Under the pieces are notes generated by a model that worked only from the letters and a program-made list of their open reading frames with translations, did not search any database and had not been told where the DNA came from. Positions 9,052 to 19,537 of a stretch of 64,000 nucleotides of DNA are shown piece after piece; within the stretch, counting starts at the first letter, position 1, and every line of letters starts with the position of its first letter. The translations under genes were made by a program, and so were the position numbers. Origin of the DNA: Dendrolimus kikuchii (lineage: Eukaryota; Arthropoda; Insecta; Lepidoptera; Lasiocampidae); the NCBI GenBank assembly GCA_019925095.2, contig CM034411.1, forward strand, positions 7,710,001 through 7,774,000, written 5' to 3'.

Positions 9052-9947
9052 TTATTATTCATATTAATATTAAAGGTAGGAGGTAATGCTGCCAGCCTTC
9101 TAGGTACAATGCCCAGCGACTGTGGTCTGGTGGGGCTGGACGGGCTTTAATATAGGTTTTATTTTAATTTTAGTTTTTTTACTATTGTATATATATTTTT
9201 AAGTTAGGTTTATTTATAAGATATTTTAGATTTTTGGTCGATGATGTTATGCTGGAGCAAGTGAATGAGTTTGTATATCTTGGATGTGCTTTTAGCAGGG
9301 ATGGAAGGTACACCGCTGATATAGAAAGAAGAGTGAATTTGGGGAATAGTGTGAATGGAGCGTTAGGTAAACTTCTAGGCGCTAAGAACCTCAGCCAGAA
9401 GGCCCAGCTCGCCGTACACAACCCGGTGCTGGTACCTACGCTCACGTATGGAAGCGAGAGTTGGGTATGGAAGAAAGAGCATGAAAGTAGAGTAAACGCG
9501 GTCGAGATGTGAGCACTGCGCAAAATCTGCGGAGTGACGCTTGCGGACCGCGTTCGTAATACCGAAGTAAGAAAGACAGTTGGTCTGAAAGAGAGTGTCG
9601 GGGTGAAGGTAAGGAAAGGAATGCTCCGGTGGTTCGGACATGTAGAATGAATGCATGATGAAAGAATGAATAAACAGATATACAATGCAAAAGTGGATGG
9701 ATGCAGAAGTCGTGGAAGGCCACGACACACTTTCCATGATCAAATTGATCGTGTACCAGCAGAAGGTGATGTTAGGAGCCTTAAGAACAGACGAGCGTGC
9801 ATGACAAGAGTTATGAATGTCAAAGAAGCAAGTGAGGTGTGTAAGAATAAGCCTAAATGGCGCTCTGTTGTTCGTGCCTCCCCGCAAGGGAACTGCCGTG
9901 AAGTTATGTATTTATGTATGTATGTATGTATTTTAGATTTTTAATTA
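9052..9947 (+). mobile_element. Family X 3' end with TSD, itself interrupted
   Basis: The 13-bp duplication atatagacttcat lies at 9039-9051 and 9948-9960. The inserted DNA starts with an AT-rich piece, then encodes GNAASLLGTMPSDCGL and a stop at 9148-9150. An AT-rich 3' untranslated part follows. The LINE at 9236-9929 has inserted into this untranslated part. Net length without the inner LINE is about 190 bp. Confidence 0.65.
9236..9929 (+). mobile_element. 5'-truncated RTE-like LINE with RT C-terminus
   Basis: This is the largest copy of the LINE whose tails recur in this window. TSDs of 13 bp (attttagattttt) lie at 9223-9235 and 9930-9942. One frame runs through: VNEFVYLGCAFSRDGRY, LTYGSESWVWKKEHESR, a TGA stop at 9510-9512, LRKICGV, KGMLRWFGHVE, a second TGA at 9648-9650, then KVDGCRSRGRPRHTFHDQID and KNKPKWRSVVRA. 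These are the RT thumb and the C-terminal tail of a non-LTR retrotransposon. The upstream RT and endonuclease are absent. The 3' end is a tatg repeat, which suits RTE-type elements; the clade is my best guess. Long minus-strand frames here are shadows. Confidence 0.85.
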
Positions 9948-9960
9948 ATATAGACTTCAT

Positions 9961-10544
9961 CAACATTCAGCGCTTATTTCTGCGCAATTGAAAGAGACAA
10001 GTAATAATATTGTACGACATATTTTCATTCAGAGGTCCTATAACCAGAAAAAAAATCTAAATTATTTTTCGAAAACAATTTATGACAAATTAACTTCACT
10101 TTCAAGTGCTCTAGGTCAAAAATCTAATATTGATTTTTTTTATTGATAAGATGTGAAATGTTCTTTCTTTGGACCATATTTTTTATATTATAGGTTCATT
10201 ATGAAAAATAATGTAATGTTGATATTAAATAGATCTACCAAATTGCATCATTTTACTTGAAAGGCACAGAACTGAAAGAATACAACAGTAACCAATGATA
10301 TTGCATATGCACTTCCTCACAACACCAGCATGTAACAGATACACTGTACATTAGTATAAGTTTAGTATTAAAATTAGAATGAATTAATATAATAAGTTAT
10401 TCTCAAGGTACACCACAACACAAACATACATTCATTAAATGTCACACAGAATAATAAAGTAACAAATAAGCATGTTCTTCTTCTTAAATTTAACTGTAAA
10501 AATAGGGTACGGCACTAGAGTCCGTAGAGTTGTTAATAAAAAAA
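9961..10544. other. AT-rich stretch, nothing recognised
   Basis: No supported feature was found. Confidence 0.45.
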
Positions 10545-10665
10545 AAACCAATGATATTGAATGATTGAAAATGTTTATATGGATCACTTTGGTTAATTTC
10601 ATCCAAATTGAAAGACAGAAATGAATTGTCTAATATAGGCATAAGACGCTTAAAAAGAGTGTGCG
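10545..10665 (-). repeat. Family G repeat, partial
   Basis: The minus strand reads gtctttcaatttggatg, aaccaaagtgatccatataaa, then tcaatcattcaatatcattgg, as in the copies at 1.9 and 30.8 kb. Confidence 0.5.
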
Positions 10666-11215
10666 TGTATGAATGTTGAACTGAGAAAGAAAACTACATA
10701 AGCTGCAGTTAACGAGACTTTAATGTCGTGCTCAACTGGTCTCTATACTTAGTTAACTCCAGGAGTTGCTCGTGCGGAATAGATTATCCTCTTACTACTT
10801 TAAAACGGCGCCGTTTGGGATGCGATATCGTCTCCGTTAAGACATTACACAAAAGATTTTTAAGAAAACAGAAATTATATTTTAGAATTTTCCTATTTTA
10901 GTATTTGCTTTTTATCCATTGCATTTATTACCAGAAAGGGGCTAAATATAATATTTTTATATTTTAATACTTACTTGGTACTAGAAAACATCTAAACTAA
11001 TAAATCTGAAGTGTCCATCTGTGGTTTTAGAATAAATGACAAAATTTGAGTTAAATCTACTATTTATGAGGTGTCTAAGCAATATATAACCGTTACAAGA
11101 TTTTTTGTCTGTCATTCAATCTAAAAGTTTTGTCGAATGGTATTACAATGGGAATTTCCATGTGTACTGAATATCGATATGTTGCAAAGATCAGAAGATT
11201 TGTATATAAATCTGA
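10666..11215. other. AT-rich stretch, nothing recognised
   Basis: No supported feature. A small GC patch at 10804-10835 (cggcgccgtttgggatgcg) is unassigned. Confidence 0.45.
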
Positions 11216-11493
11216 ATTATATTTATCCGTCCAATAACGGAGAAAGAATACTAATTTCTAGTAATAGGTGACGTTGTTACACCTACAGCTGGATCTCCCA
11301 GGATAGCTACCACCCCTGGTCTAGAATATGCCGCCATAACAACCCTGAGTTGCGTTCCGGCTATTAGTGGCCAAGTTGCAATCTCCCCTTTGAGACTGCT
11401 AGCACATTGGTGTCGCAAATGTCCATAGGCGACGGTAACCACTTTCCATCGGAAGGGCCGTAAGCTTATCTCTCGGACTCTAGCAATAAAAAA
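11216..11493 (-). repeat. Family C repeat
   Basis: The minus strand starts with ttttttattgctagag and carries gatggaaagtggttaccgtc, gcctatggacatttgcgac and ggttgttatggcggc. It ends with tagtattctttctccgtt, collinear with 2139-2450. Confidence 0.75.
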
Positions 11494-12079
11494 TCAATCA
11501 GAATAGAATAGGACACTATGTTGTTAAATTGTGTACATAATGGTGATATAAATAGAATTAACAAGCAACAGTTTGCCCGATGAGAGCGTACAATAACCTT
11601 TGTTACCTACAGAATCACAATTAATAGTTATGTCATAGATTAATTAATTACTACACTTTCATTATTTTTTATTTATCAATAATATGTATTTTAATAATTT
11701 GTACCATAATTTACACCATAGGTATATTCTAATAATATAATTCAATTAATCAAGTGGCGGACACACCTACTAGACTACTAAAATATTGTTTATACTCTGC
11801 ACTGAAGTTAGAAATAGAAATGATTTTTGTATAACTCTAGCAGCATTATTATGCATAAAGTGTATCAACCCTCATTTGCATTCTCGCAAAGAATCCTCAT
11901 GTAATCTGAGCCTAACAGTGACGTAATAGGATTTATCAAAGCCTATTACTTACTACACGTTACCCGCTGACTGGCAAGCTTTGAGTATTATAACATTTTA
12001 TATCCTTTTTCCTTAAATGTGAACGTGGTAGTTTGAGTGTATATATATAATTTTTTATAACAATAATCGACAGACAAAC
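11494..12079. other. AT-rich stretch, nothing recognised
   Basis: No supported feature was found. Confidence 0.45.
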
Positions 12080-12293
12080 CCACACATTGTATAACCCCAA
12101 GCTAAGCAAGTTACGCTTGTGTTATGAGTAATATACAACGGACCACCCTGGGGCCGATCCTAGACAGCTAGACCATAGTAAATAACAGAAAGTTTGTTTC
12201 CGAAACTTACCATGCCAGAAATTGAACCCGGAGCCTCTGCGTTTTAGCGAGTTCAGCCGGCTAAGACTTAGGCCAGCTCAACCACAGAGGCAG
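12080..12293 (-). mobile_element. SINE-A, near full length
   Basis: The minus strand has a tRNA-like head, with an A box near ctctgtggttgagctgg and a B box ccgggttcaatttc. A body follows with gttatttactatggtc, cggccccag and ttgtatattactcataac. It ends aagcgtaacttgcttagc. It is collinear with 39920-40137. Confidence 0.8.
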
Positions 12294-12454
12294 TGAGATT
12301 GTATTTTGTTCATATGGTATTTTTTTTAATCTGGCGTAATTACTTTTTGACTTTGATTCTGCTGTTCTCATAGTGTAGGAAAGGAAACCAGTTTCAGAAA
12401 TATGGACTCATCTGTGAACCTGTAGAAAAATCCTGACTTGTATATATATATAAG

Positions 12455-12640
12455 TATATTGTAACTTAATATTCTAAACGCGAATGTGAGTTTCTTTGTT
12501 TGTGGCGTTTTCACGCCCTAACTGTCCAACAGATTGTTATGAAGTGTTACATACATGTTGTCAAGGATATAGAATAGGACAGGAGACCTTTCATCCAAGA
12601 AAAAGTGCTGTTCCCGAGGGATGAGCTTTATTGGCGCCAC
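12455..12640 (+). repeat. Helitron-type relic
   Basis: The run atattctaaacgcgaatgtg, tttgtttgtggcgttttcac, gccctaactgtccaac has the layout of a lepidopteran Helitron 5' region (atattataaatgcgaaagt, gttacgctttcac). No CTAG end was located. Confidence 0.4.
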
Positions 12641-13315
12641 CGCTGCAATTTACTAGAAAATAAATCGTCATGGCAACGACAATCACAGAGAAAATTGTAA
12701 TGTGTTGTTCTCATGGTTAGTCAGTTCCACCTTCGCTAGATGGCGTTACGGGTATTTATAATTAGGTACTTTGAATAAAAAATTCATTGGGTTGGTTTGG
12801 GATTGGGAATAAAACCCATTAACTTATATTTGCGACAGTACTAAATAATATTCAATAAGGCTTTATCTGTCAAAAAAGATTTTATGGGCTATATAGAAAA
12901 TCTAAATTTGATATCTATTCATATCCAAGGGCAACACAAGAGAACAACCGAACTGACTGTGAGATATTCCTAACAATTAGCGAAGCATGACCTTATACGA
13001 TTGAAAACAATATGTAATAATATACATACATTATTCATCATAGATATAATAAATACAAAACATTGGAATTAATTTTCTTCGAATACGTTATGTAGGCCAT
13101 TATTTGGTTAACGACTGATTTCCCATGGGCAAAGGCATTAAATACCAATTTAATGGAATATGTCGTTTAGCCGATTTCCTATATGTTTTGTACGCGAACT
13201 TAGCAAAAAAGGAAAGTAATATGTAAATTGCGAAAACGGAGAGAAAAAGCTCTCTACCACAATAATAATATCAAAAGAAACTTATTAGGAGATTCTTATA
13301 AGGCATTAGATAGAT
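12641..13315. other. AT-rich stretch
   Basis: Nothing coding. The motif gctagatggcg at 12735-12745 resembles an insulator (CTCF-type) core, but one motif is weak evidence. Confidence 0.4.
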
Positions 13316-13430
13316 ATATATAACACTTTATTGCTCAACAAAATAACAGATACAATACATTAATTACAGTATAAGGCAGAACAACTGGCGGCCATATCGC
13401 TTAGAGTGATCTCTTCCAGGCAACCTAACT
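13316..13430 (-). repeat. LINE 3'-UTR tail
   Basis: The minus strand reads ggttgcctggaagagatcac, taagcgatatggccgcc and then gcaataaagtgtta. This is the remembered 3' untranslated layout of a common lepidopteran LINE, with a stem formed by the two gcga/tcgc halves followed by a polyadenylation signal. Confidence 0.45.
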
Positions 13431-13528
13431 TATAGGATATTCTATGCTAATCTGGCGACGTAGGTGGTGCGTAAATTCAGATGTTAATAGATTTTTAAAA
13501 CATATATTACATTTTTAAGATAAATATT

Positions 13529-14213
13529 AGGGATGGGCCGAATGTGGTTTGAATCGAATACGAACTTCGGGCGAACATTCGGTTAAAACAAAAAATTCGG
13601 CCGAACTTCGGTTTGATTTCGCCAAGCTTTCTCAAGTGCAACATATCGTGACCTGTTGACAACATCAACTTGATAACACCGAATTTTTTGCTTTTTTTTT
13701 ACACTATAACCTGCTTCTAATAAAAGAATAGATTTTTAGACCTTTGATTGAAAAAAAATCCTTTCATAATTCTAAATTCATAATGTTTAATTCGTAAAAA
13801 GTGATTTCAATCAAAATTAAAATTATATTTGCTGATGTCCCTTAGACGTGTTTTTTTTAAAATTCACGTTACGCATTATAATTAAGCAGTTGTACTATTT
13901 ACTGATGTTTGTTAAATGAATAATAAGTTCATTTTATTTTTGTTTTGACAAAGACTTGAGAACTAATTTTATTTATTTTTATCACATTGCATGTTCCTAA
14001 CTAAAATAAATGACCATGAGTATATACATGCCAATTTTTATATTACGGTTATGATATATATGATTTCTATTAACTTAAGTCAAAATAGTGCAAGTAGGTA
14101 TTTTACTTTTTCCTTACACCGAATGTTCGGCATTTAAACCGAATTTCAACCGAATGCCGAAATTCGGCTCAAGCTGCCGAAATTCGGTTAAACCGAATAT
14201 AAAACGAATTTTG
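13529..14213. mobile_element. hAT-like non-autonomous relic
   Basis: The left end begins tagggatgggccgaatg, typical of hAT termini. Both ends are crowded with short subterminal motifs, ccgaa and ttcgg, many in aattcgg form (13550-13620 and 14117-14205). The right terminus that should mirror the left one was not found, so it is truncated or diverged. No transposase frame. Confidence 0.5.
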
Positions 14214-14293
14214 AACTAATAAATATATACATACACACTCATGTGATATATTTACTAATAATATAATACAACAAACAGTACAATACAATATTA

Positions 14294-14678
14294 TCTATGT
14301 GATATTACAAAATTGTAAAAGTGTAGTCTTTTATTCTGTTAGTTGGGGATTCCCGTAAAAACTACTGGGCCGATTTCGATGCGGTTTTCGCTGATCGACA
14401 GCAAATTCCCAGACTTAAAATCTGCGGTAATTTGTATCCCGGGAATCCCACAGGAATTTTCTTGGGAGCTGTATGAAGTAGCCCTGTTGAAAAATAAGCG
14501 AATTCCAATGTAATATTTTCATTAATCGATAGCAAATTCTCTATCATAAAATCTGTGATACTTAATATCTCAGGTATCCCGCGGAATTTTTATCGGAAAT
14601 GATTTTACATTTTTAGAACATGCAAATATATAAGAGCATATTGCGTCCAACGTAGACGAAGTCGCGCGCCAGTCCTAG
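14294..14678 (+). mobile_element. Helitron-like element (group D)
   Basis: It starts TCTATGTGATATTACAAAAT and ends gcgcgccagtcCTAG, flanked by A (14293) and T (14679). Its interior (actactgggccgatttcg, tgcggttttcgctgatcg, acttaaaatctgcg) is shared with the copies at 18.5, 22.0, 40.5 and 63.3 kb. Non-autonomous, 385 bp. The minus-strand frame 14362-14547 is repeat sequence. Confidence 0.75.
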
Positions 14679-14817
14679 TTTATATATAAAAGAAAAAGCG
14701 TTAAAATAATATTTGTCATTTTTCTTTTAAAAGATCATTTTAGGATGGGACAAACTGGACAGCATGGAGGATGAAAGAGACGGAACAAACAGGAGGACTG
14801 GGATAGAGGGGATAGAA

Positions 14818-15110
14818 CCGCGACACTCAACCTGCGGACCGCGGGCCGCATGTGGCCTGCCGGGCTTTAGTCAGTGGCCCGCCAAATCATACTACACAGT
14901 TGTACAAAATAATGGATTTGCATTGGTGTGTTACCTCTGGTGTTTGAAATATCCATAGACGATATCACTGACTATCATCATGTAGACCATCAGTCCGTTT
15001 GCTATGAATTTTAGTAGTACAAAAACACCTAAATAAAGTATAGTTGCGGGCCGTGGCACTCAATCTAATACCTCCATGCGGTCCGTATAAAAAAAGATTG
15101 AGTATGGCTG
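14818..15110. mobile_element. hAT-type MITE with 8-bp target duplication
   Basis: The left end reads ccgcgacactcaacctgcgg and accgcgggccgcatg. The right end, read inward, reads cagccatactcaatc and then, after a T run, acggaccgcatgg. The flanks ggatagaa (14810-14817) and gaatagaa (15111-15118) match at 7 of 8 bases, the TSD size of hAT elements. A minus-strand family C fragment lies inside at 14913-15045. Confidence 0.65.
14913..15045 (-). repeat. Family C fragment inside a MITE
   Basis: The minus strand reads ggactgatggtctac, atcgtctatggatatttc and aaacaccagaggtaacac, the central part of family C. Confidence 0.55.
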
Positions 15111-15118
15111 GAATAGAA

Positions 15119-16770
15119 TATGGGATGGAATGAGATATGGAAAATTAGATAAGGAGAGCGGGACGTGAACCTTGATAGAGAGAATATTAATTATTATTTA
15201 CTATTTAAATAATAATGATTCCGATATTTTATTCGTTTTGCTTGTACATACTTATGACGTCGTATGTACCGTTCATACAAATCGTTACAAAAATCTGTTA
15301 GGCTGCGACATTTTGTAAGATAATAAAACGCATCTCAGTCGATTTGCCTACTTCCTAAAGAATTGATTTTAATATATTTGGTCTAAAAATATGTTTTAGT
15401 ATTTAGATAGTGAAATGTCATAATAGAAGAGTAACCTGTGGCGCTATCTAGTCATATAAGATTTAGAATGTCTTCAGAGCTATACTTTTAATGAGCGATT
15501 ACCATTCATAGTATTCTTAAATACCAACGCCGTTAATATGCACTCAAATAAACTCATAAACATTTAAGAGGATATTTTTATTGATATCAATAATAAAAGT
15601 TAAATGTATAATCAACACAAAACTACTTAAATATTCATTATGAAACACGGCGTACAACAGATCCTATTTAGATAAAACAAATAAAATAAATATAAAACTT
15701 TGTCGTCAAACTTTTATAAAATCATAAAGCTTTTTATTACACAGGCTAATCAATGGAGTGATATCATGATAAATGATTAATTAGTAGGCAATCATAACCG
15801 CTTAGAGGATATCCCAGACACTTATAACGAATAGTGTTTGTATTGGACTGGTCATAAAATGATGAAAATTATTGAAGCATCTAAAGAATATTATAAATTT
15901 GAATAAATTATACAAAATTATATTATTAAACAAATACGCTACATAATTACATATTTCCTATTTAGTTAGCTGAGTAATTAACATATAGATGATTTAAAAT
16001 CAAGCATATTCTTTATGATTCATCGTAACGTTGTGTGGCATTGTGTTAATTCTGTGAAAATAATTATTTACCTACGTTTCTGTTATCTTTTTAAGTAGGA
16101 CTTCGTTTAAAGAGACGGCGCTAGCATATTATGGTAGTCTTTAAAAGGCTGATGGTAAAAAAACCTAAGAAATTTGGCGAGTAATTTATACACCTTATGT
16201 AAGACTATTTAAAAAAAGAGACAACCTACACTACTATTATACAAATTAGGAAGCAAGTCTACAAAGAAAAGTTAAGGTATATTATAGAGAAATGTTATTA
16301 AACACCAAAATGTACTTACATACAGTGCACATAGAGAAATTGTCGGGTAAAATGAGATGTTAGCCGATTGTAGTATCTCGTAAAGAGAATGCAACACCAC
16401 GTATATTCGACTGGTACAGGCAGTGACAAAAGCTAAAAAGTGTCGTCACTATCCTCTATTATTGAAACGAAAGTAATAATACACACAATATTAATATTTA
16501 CAGGAGGAGGACAATCAAAGGGGAATAATAATAAATATATTACACAAAGTGATAATATTATTTTTTTAGAAAAAAGATAAATTTATTGTGAAGAGACTTC
16601 GCAAAAAGCAAATTCTTGCTGTCTGAGTTATTTTGAATCCTGAGTTAAGGCAGACCACATAACAGACATCGTCTATAGACATACATTTTTAAAAGAATAA
16701 GTGATGGTCAGGATTTTGAAGAGATGTAATAATTCATCGTGTATATACATTGTGATGTATATGAATTAGT
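15119..16770. other. Long AT-rich anonymous stretch
   Basis: Purine-rich sequence at 15111-15175 (gaatagaatatgggatgg) continues the purine-rich tract that also lies left of the hAT MITE. The rest shows no coding frame or repeat end. Confidence 0.45.
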
Positions 16771-16822
16771 AAATTTCAACACGTCATCCTATTGTGTGCA
16801 ATAGGATGACGTAATGAAATTT
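16771..16822. repeat. 24-bp-arm hairpin
   Basis: Arms 16771-16794 and 16799-16822 pair with two mismatches. The inner 14 bp (acgtcatcctattg) pair perfectly around a tgtg loop. Confidence 0.75.
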
Positions 16823-16897
16823 AATGTAGATTCTAATATAAACACAGTCGTAAATGTGTTCGTTGATATGTAGGTTATGTATAGGGATGTGGACACA

Positions 16898-17172
16898 TCT
16901 ATATAGATAAATAAAATTGAAATATCTGTTTATAATGTCCAAATAAAAATGTGAAAAAATCGGGGGGATAATTCGGACCAGGAAATTCCACAATGCAATT
17001 TTTAGAATTTCTGTCTGTCTGTCTGTCTTGATGTTCCGGCTAATCTCTGAAACGGCTAGACTGATTTTGACGGGACTTTCACTGGCAAATAGCTGATGTT
17101 AGAAAGAGTAACTTAGGCTACTTTTACAATTAGGGGTATAAAAACCACGGGCGAAGTTGCGGACACAGCTAG
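16898..17172 (+). mobile_element. Helitron-like element, 275 bp
   Basis: It starts TCTATATAGATAAATAAAAT and ends gcggacacagCTAG. The flanks are A (16897) and T (17173). The interior (ggggggataattcggaccag, tctgtctgtctgtc, gatgttccggctaatctctg) matches the minus-strand element at 8643-9045. Only 39 bp separate it from the next Helitron, in the same orientation. Confidence 0.8.
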
Positions 17173-17211
17173 TGTTACAATAAATTTTGACATTATTTAC
17201 ATAATACGTCA

Positions 17212-17537
17212 TCTATATACATATAATAAAATTATAGAGGTCCAATTTCTGTACAATGAAAAAAAAATGCTAAAAACCGAGTCAGGGGGATGTAAGAAGT
17301 GAAATAGAACTAATTTAGATTTTTTCAAATTTTTTGTTTCCCTGTTTGTCCGTTCGTCTGTCTGTTTGTACCGGCTAATCTCCGAAACGACTGGACTGAT
17401 TTAAATGAAATTTTGTATGGTGGTAGCATATATCCCTGGTCAACATATAGGATACTTTTGATCCCGAAAAATTAAAGAGTTCCTGTGGTATAGTTACAAA
17501 ACCGCACCACGCGGATGAAGTCGCGGGCATCAGCTAG
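17212..17537 (+). mobile_element. Helitron-like element, 326 bp
   Basis: It starts TCTATATACATATAATAAAA and ends gcgggcatcagCTAG, with flanks A (17211) and T (17538). It is nearly identical by eye to 34818-35134 and clearly related to 57722-58061 (minus). Shared interior includes aaaaccgagtcaggggg and ggctaatctccgaaacgac. Confidence 0.85.
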
Positions 17538-18475
17538 TAACTCATAAATATGTATGCAAGCTCATACAGAAATTATGAAGCTGCCACGTTTTGTCAGATG
17601 ATAAAAAGTACTCGTATCTTAGTTAATTTGACTGCCTTTTCCTTTTTTATAGCTGTTTACACAGATCAAAATCTTATATCATTAATAATAAAGCCCTACA
17701 ATAATAATAAAAATAACACTATTTTTTTTATATTCATAATTAAAGGGATTTTTCGACGAATACGATACGCGACCATGCTGTCCCGGTAAGTATAATTACG
17801 TAGTATAACAAAACAAAATACCTGATCATTGATTTCTTATATCTACCAGTTTATATAGAATTCTGGCGTTATTCGAAGACGGGTCTGCCAGAATACTATT
17901 AATTTGACCTAATAGCCTTAAATTGACCCCACAACTTTGTCTAAGTGACATTCTGGAGCCATTCTAACAATATGATACAAATCGTCCATAACACTATTAT
18001 TCGATGGCTATAAAACAAAAAAAAGTAATAATAATAAACAGTAAAATAATAAATCTCTTGAATAAATTAATTGAATGCCAATCATTGGGCGGGATGCCAA
18101 CAATAGTATAGTTTACCCTAATTAAAACTTTATAAAACATCAAAACACTCAGTACGTACATAATATATTATGCCAAAATTAAATAAATTAAGGTACACTC
18201 GAATGAAAAAGCTGTACATTAATATCATCGCATTATTATAAATGTGAGCCGATAAAGCCCTCGTAAATTGAATTCCAATTAAGTTAAGGGCCCGAGGCAT
18301 TGCCTTCTTAATATCATTTATTGACTGTTGAAGTTATGACCTGTTTTTTTTTAGAGCAGGTATAAAATTCTGATTCTCATTGTACTTTTACGACTTTATT
18401 TTAGAGACTGCAAATTAGTTTCAAGTCAAACCTAGAATGCCATTTTAATTTAATACCTACTTTAATTTTATAATA
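17538..18475. other. AT-rich stretch, nothing recognised
   Basis: The 79-codon frame 17550-17789 is rich in Asn, Ile and Phe with no domain, as expected of AT-rich non-coding DNA. Confidence 0.45.
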
Positions 18476-18700
18476 TCTAGATATTATAAAATTCTAAATA
18501 TGCCGTGTCTGTACATTGAAGCTATTAAAAAAAAACATTTGGAATACACTATATAAACGACGGCAAACGCGATGTAGTTTTTTTAGATTTCTTCTCTGTT
18601 TGTTCGGAATTCCACAAAAACTACTGGGCCAATTTCGATGCAGTTTCGCTGTTCGATAGCAAATTCTTCGACTTAAAATCTGCGCTACTTTTTGTAGTTT
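18476..18700 (+). mobile_element. Helitron-like element (group D), 3'-truncated
   Basis: It starts TCTAGATATTATAAAATTCT after A (18475) and carries gccgtgtctgtacattg, actactgggccaatttcg and acttaaaatctgcgctac. Homology stops near 18700 without CTAG. Confidence 0.65.
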
Positions 18701-18709
18701 TATTATGTA

Positions 18710-19283
18710 CACTAGTCGCGAAAATTAAAAAATCATTTAACAAAAATATTAAAGTATTTAACATTATTACGTTGGGATAAAAAGATAAAAGGAGCAAGGA
18801 AATTCCTTCGTACATACATTATCCTTAAAATAGCGGAATGGCTAAAAACACCGACCGGAATTAAACCCAGTGCCGTCCGCTCACGATGTTTTTCCACTTT
18901 CACAATTTATGGTAACACTTAGTGTTTTTCCCGTGTTACTCGTGAACACTTAAAAATCTCGCTGTTTTTGGGGTGTGGTCTCAGAATCCGCGAGGTTGTA
19001 GAGTTGTAGTTATATTTTCAAAATATTTTTTATAGATATATCACTGCGTTTGAGATTTTGTTGAGACTAAAAAGCTGATCTATATTCGTAGCAACGAGTT
19101 CGCATTGCCGTTTAAAGTATCCACTTTAAAGGCATATCCGCGGCTATCACTTTGGGAACGCTCCTGTAGCCGACAGAAATCTGTGACCCACTTTTGTTTA
19201 TAAATTTATATATACCTAGATTTTTAGTACTCCATAACTATTTTGCCAAATATAGATCTGTTGCATAACAATATTTACATAGA
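18710..19283. other. Anonymous stretch
   Basis: No supported feature was found. Confidence 0.4.
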
Positions 19284-19537
19284 GCATTGATCTATGTATA
19301 CGCGTATGTACGCGTATACATAGATCAGTGCTATACTATTATCTAGGTGAATATTAAAAATATACCTTCACATGGACTAACGTGTATGTGGAAAGTATGT
19401 GGAACGCGCATGTACGCGTATACATAGATCAATGCTATACTATTATCTAGGTGAATATGTATGTACATACATATATGTACATACACGTTAGTCCATGTGA
19501 AGGTATATTTTTAATATTCACCTAGATAATAGTATAG
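19284..19537. repeat. Complex foldback: direct and inverted repeats
   Basis: Three layers are visible. A near-palindrome at 19284-19331 has 23-bp arms and one mismatch around acgcgtatgtacgcgt. Its right half, extended to 47 bp (19307-19353), is repeated directly at 19410-19456 with one change. Arms 19331-19389 and 19479-19537 are inverted copies identical over all 59 bp. The centre, 19453-19485, is a self-complementary gtatgtacatac array. No coding potential. It could be a foldback-type MITE or a product of aberrant replication. Confidence 0.85.

Noticed and set aside
9182..9887. Minus-strand ORFs of 182, 170 and 93 codons
   Set aside because: Antisense shadows of the LINE RT tail on the plus strand, which has the recognisable motifs.
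12230..12293. Possible tRNA genes at SINE heads (also 250-314, 2600-2692, 40060-40137, 50791-50860)
   Set aside because: A and B boxes are present but the cloverleaf arms and 3' acceptor are missing and SINE bodies follow.
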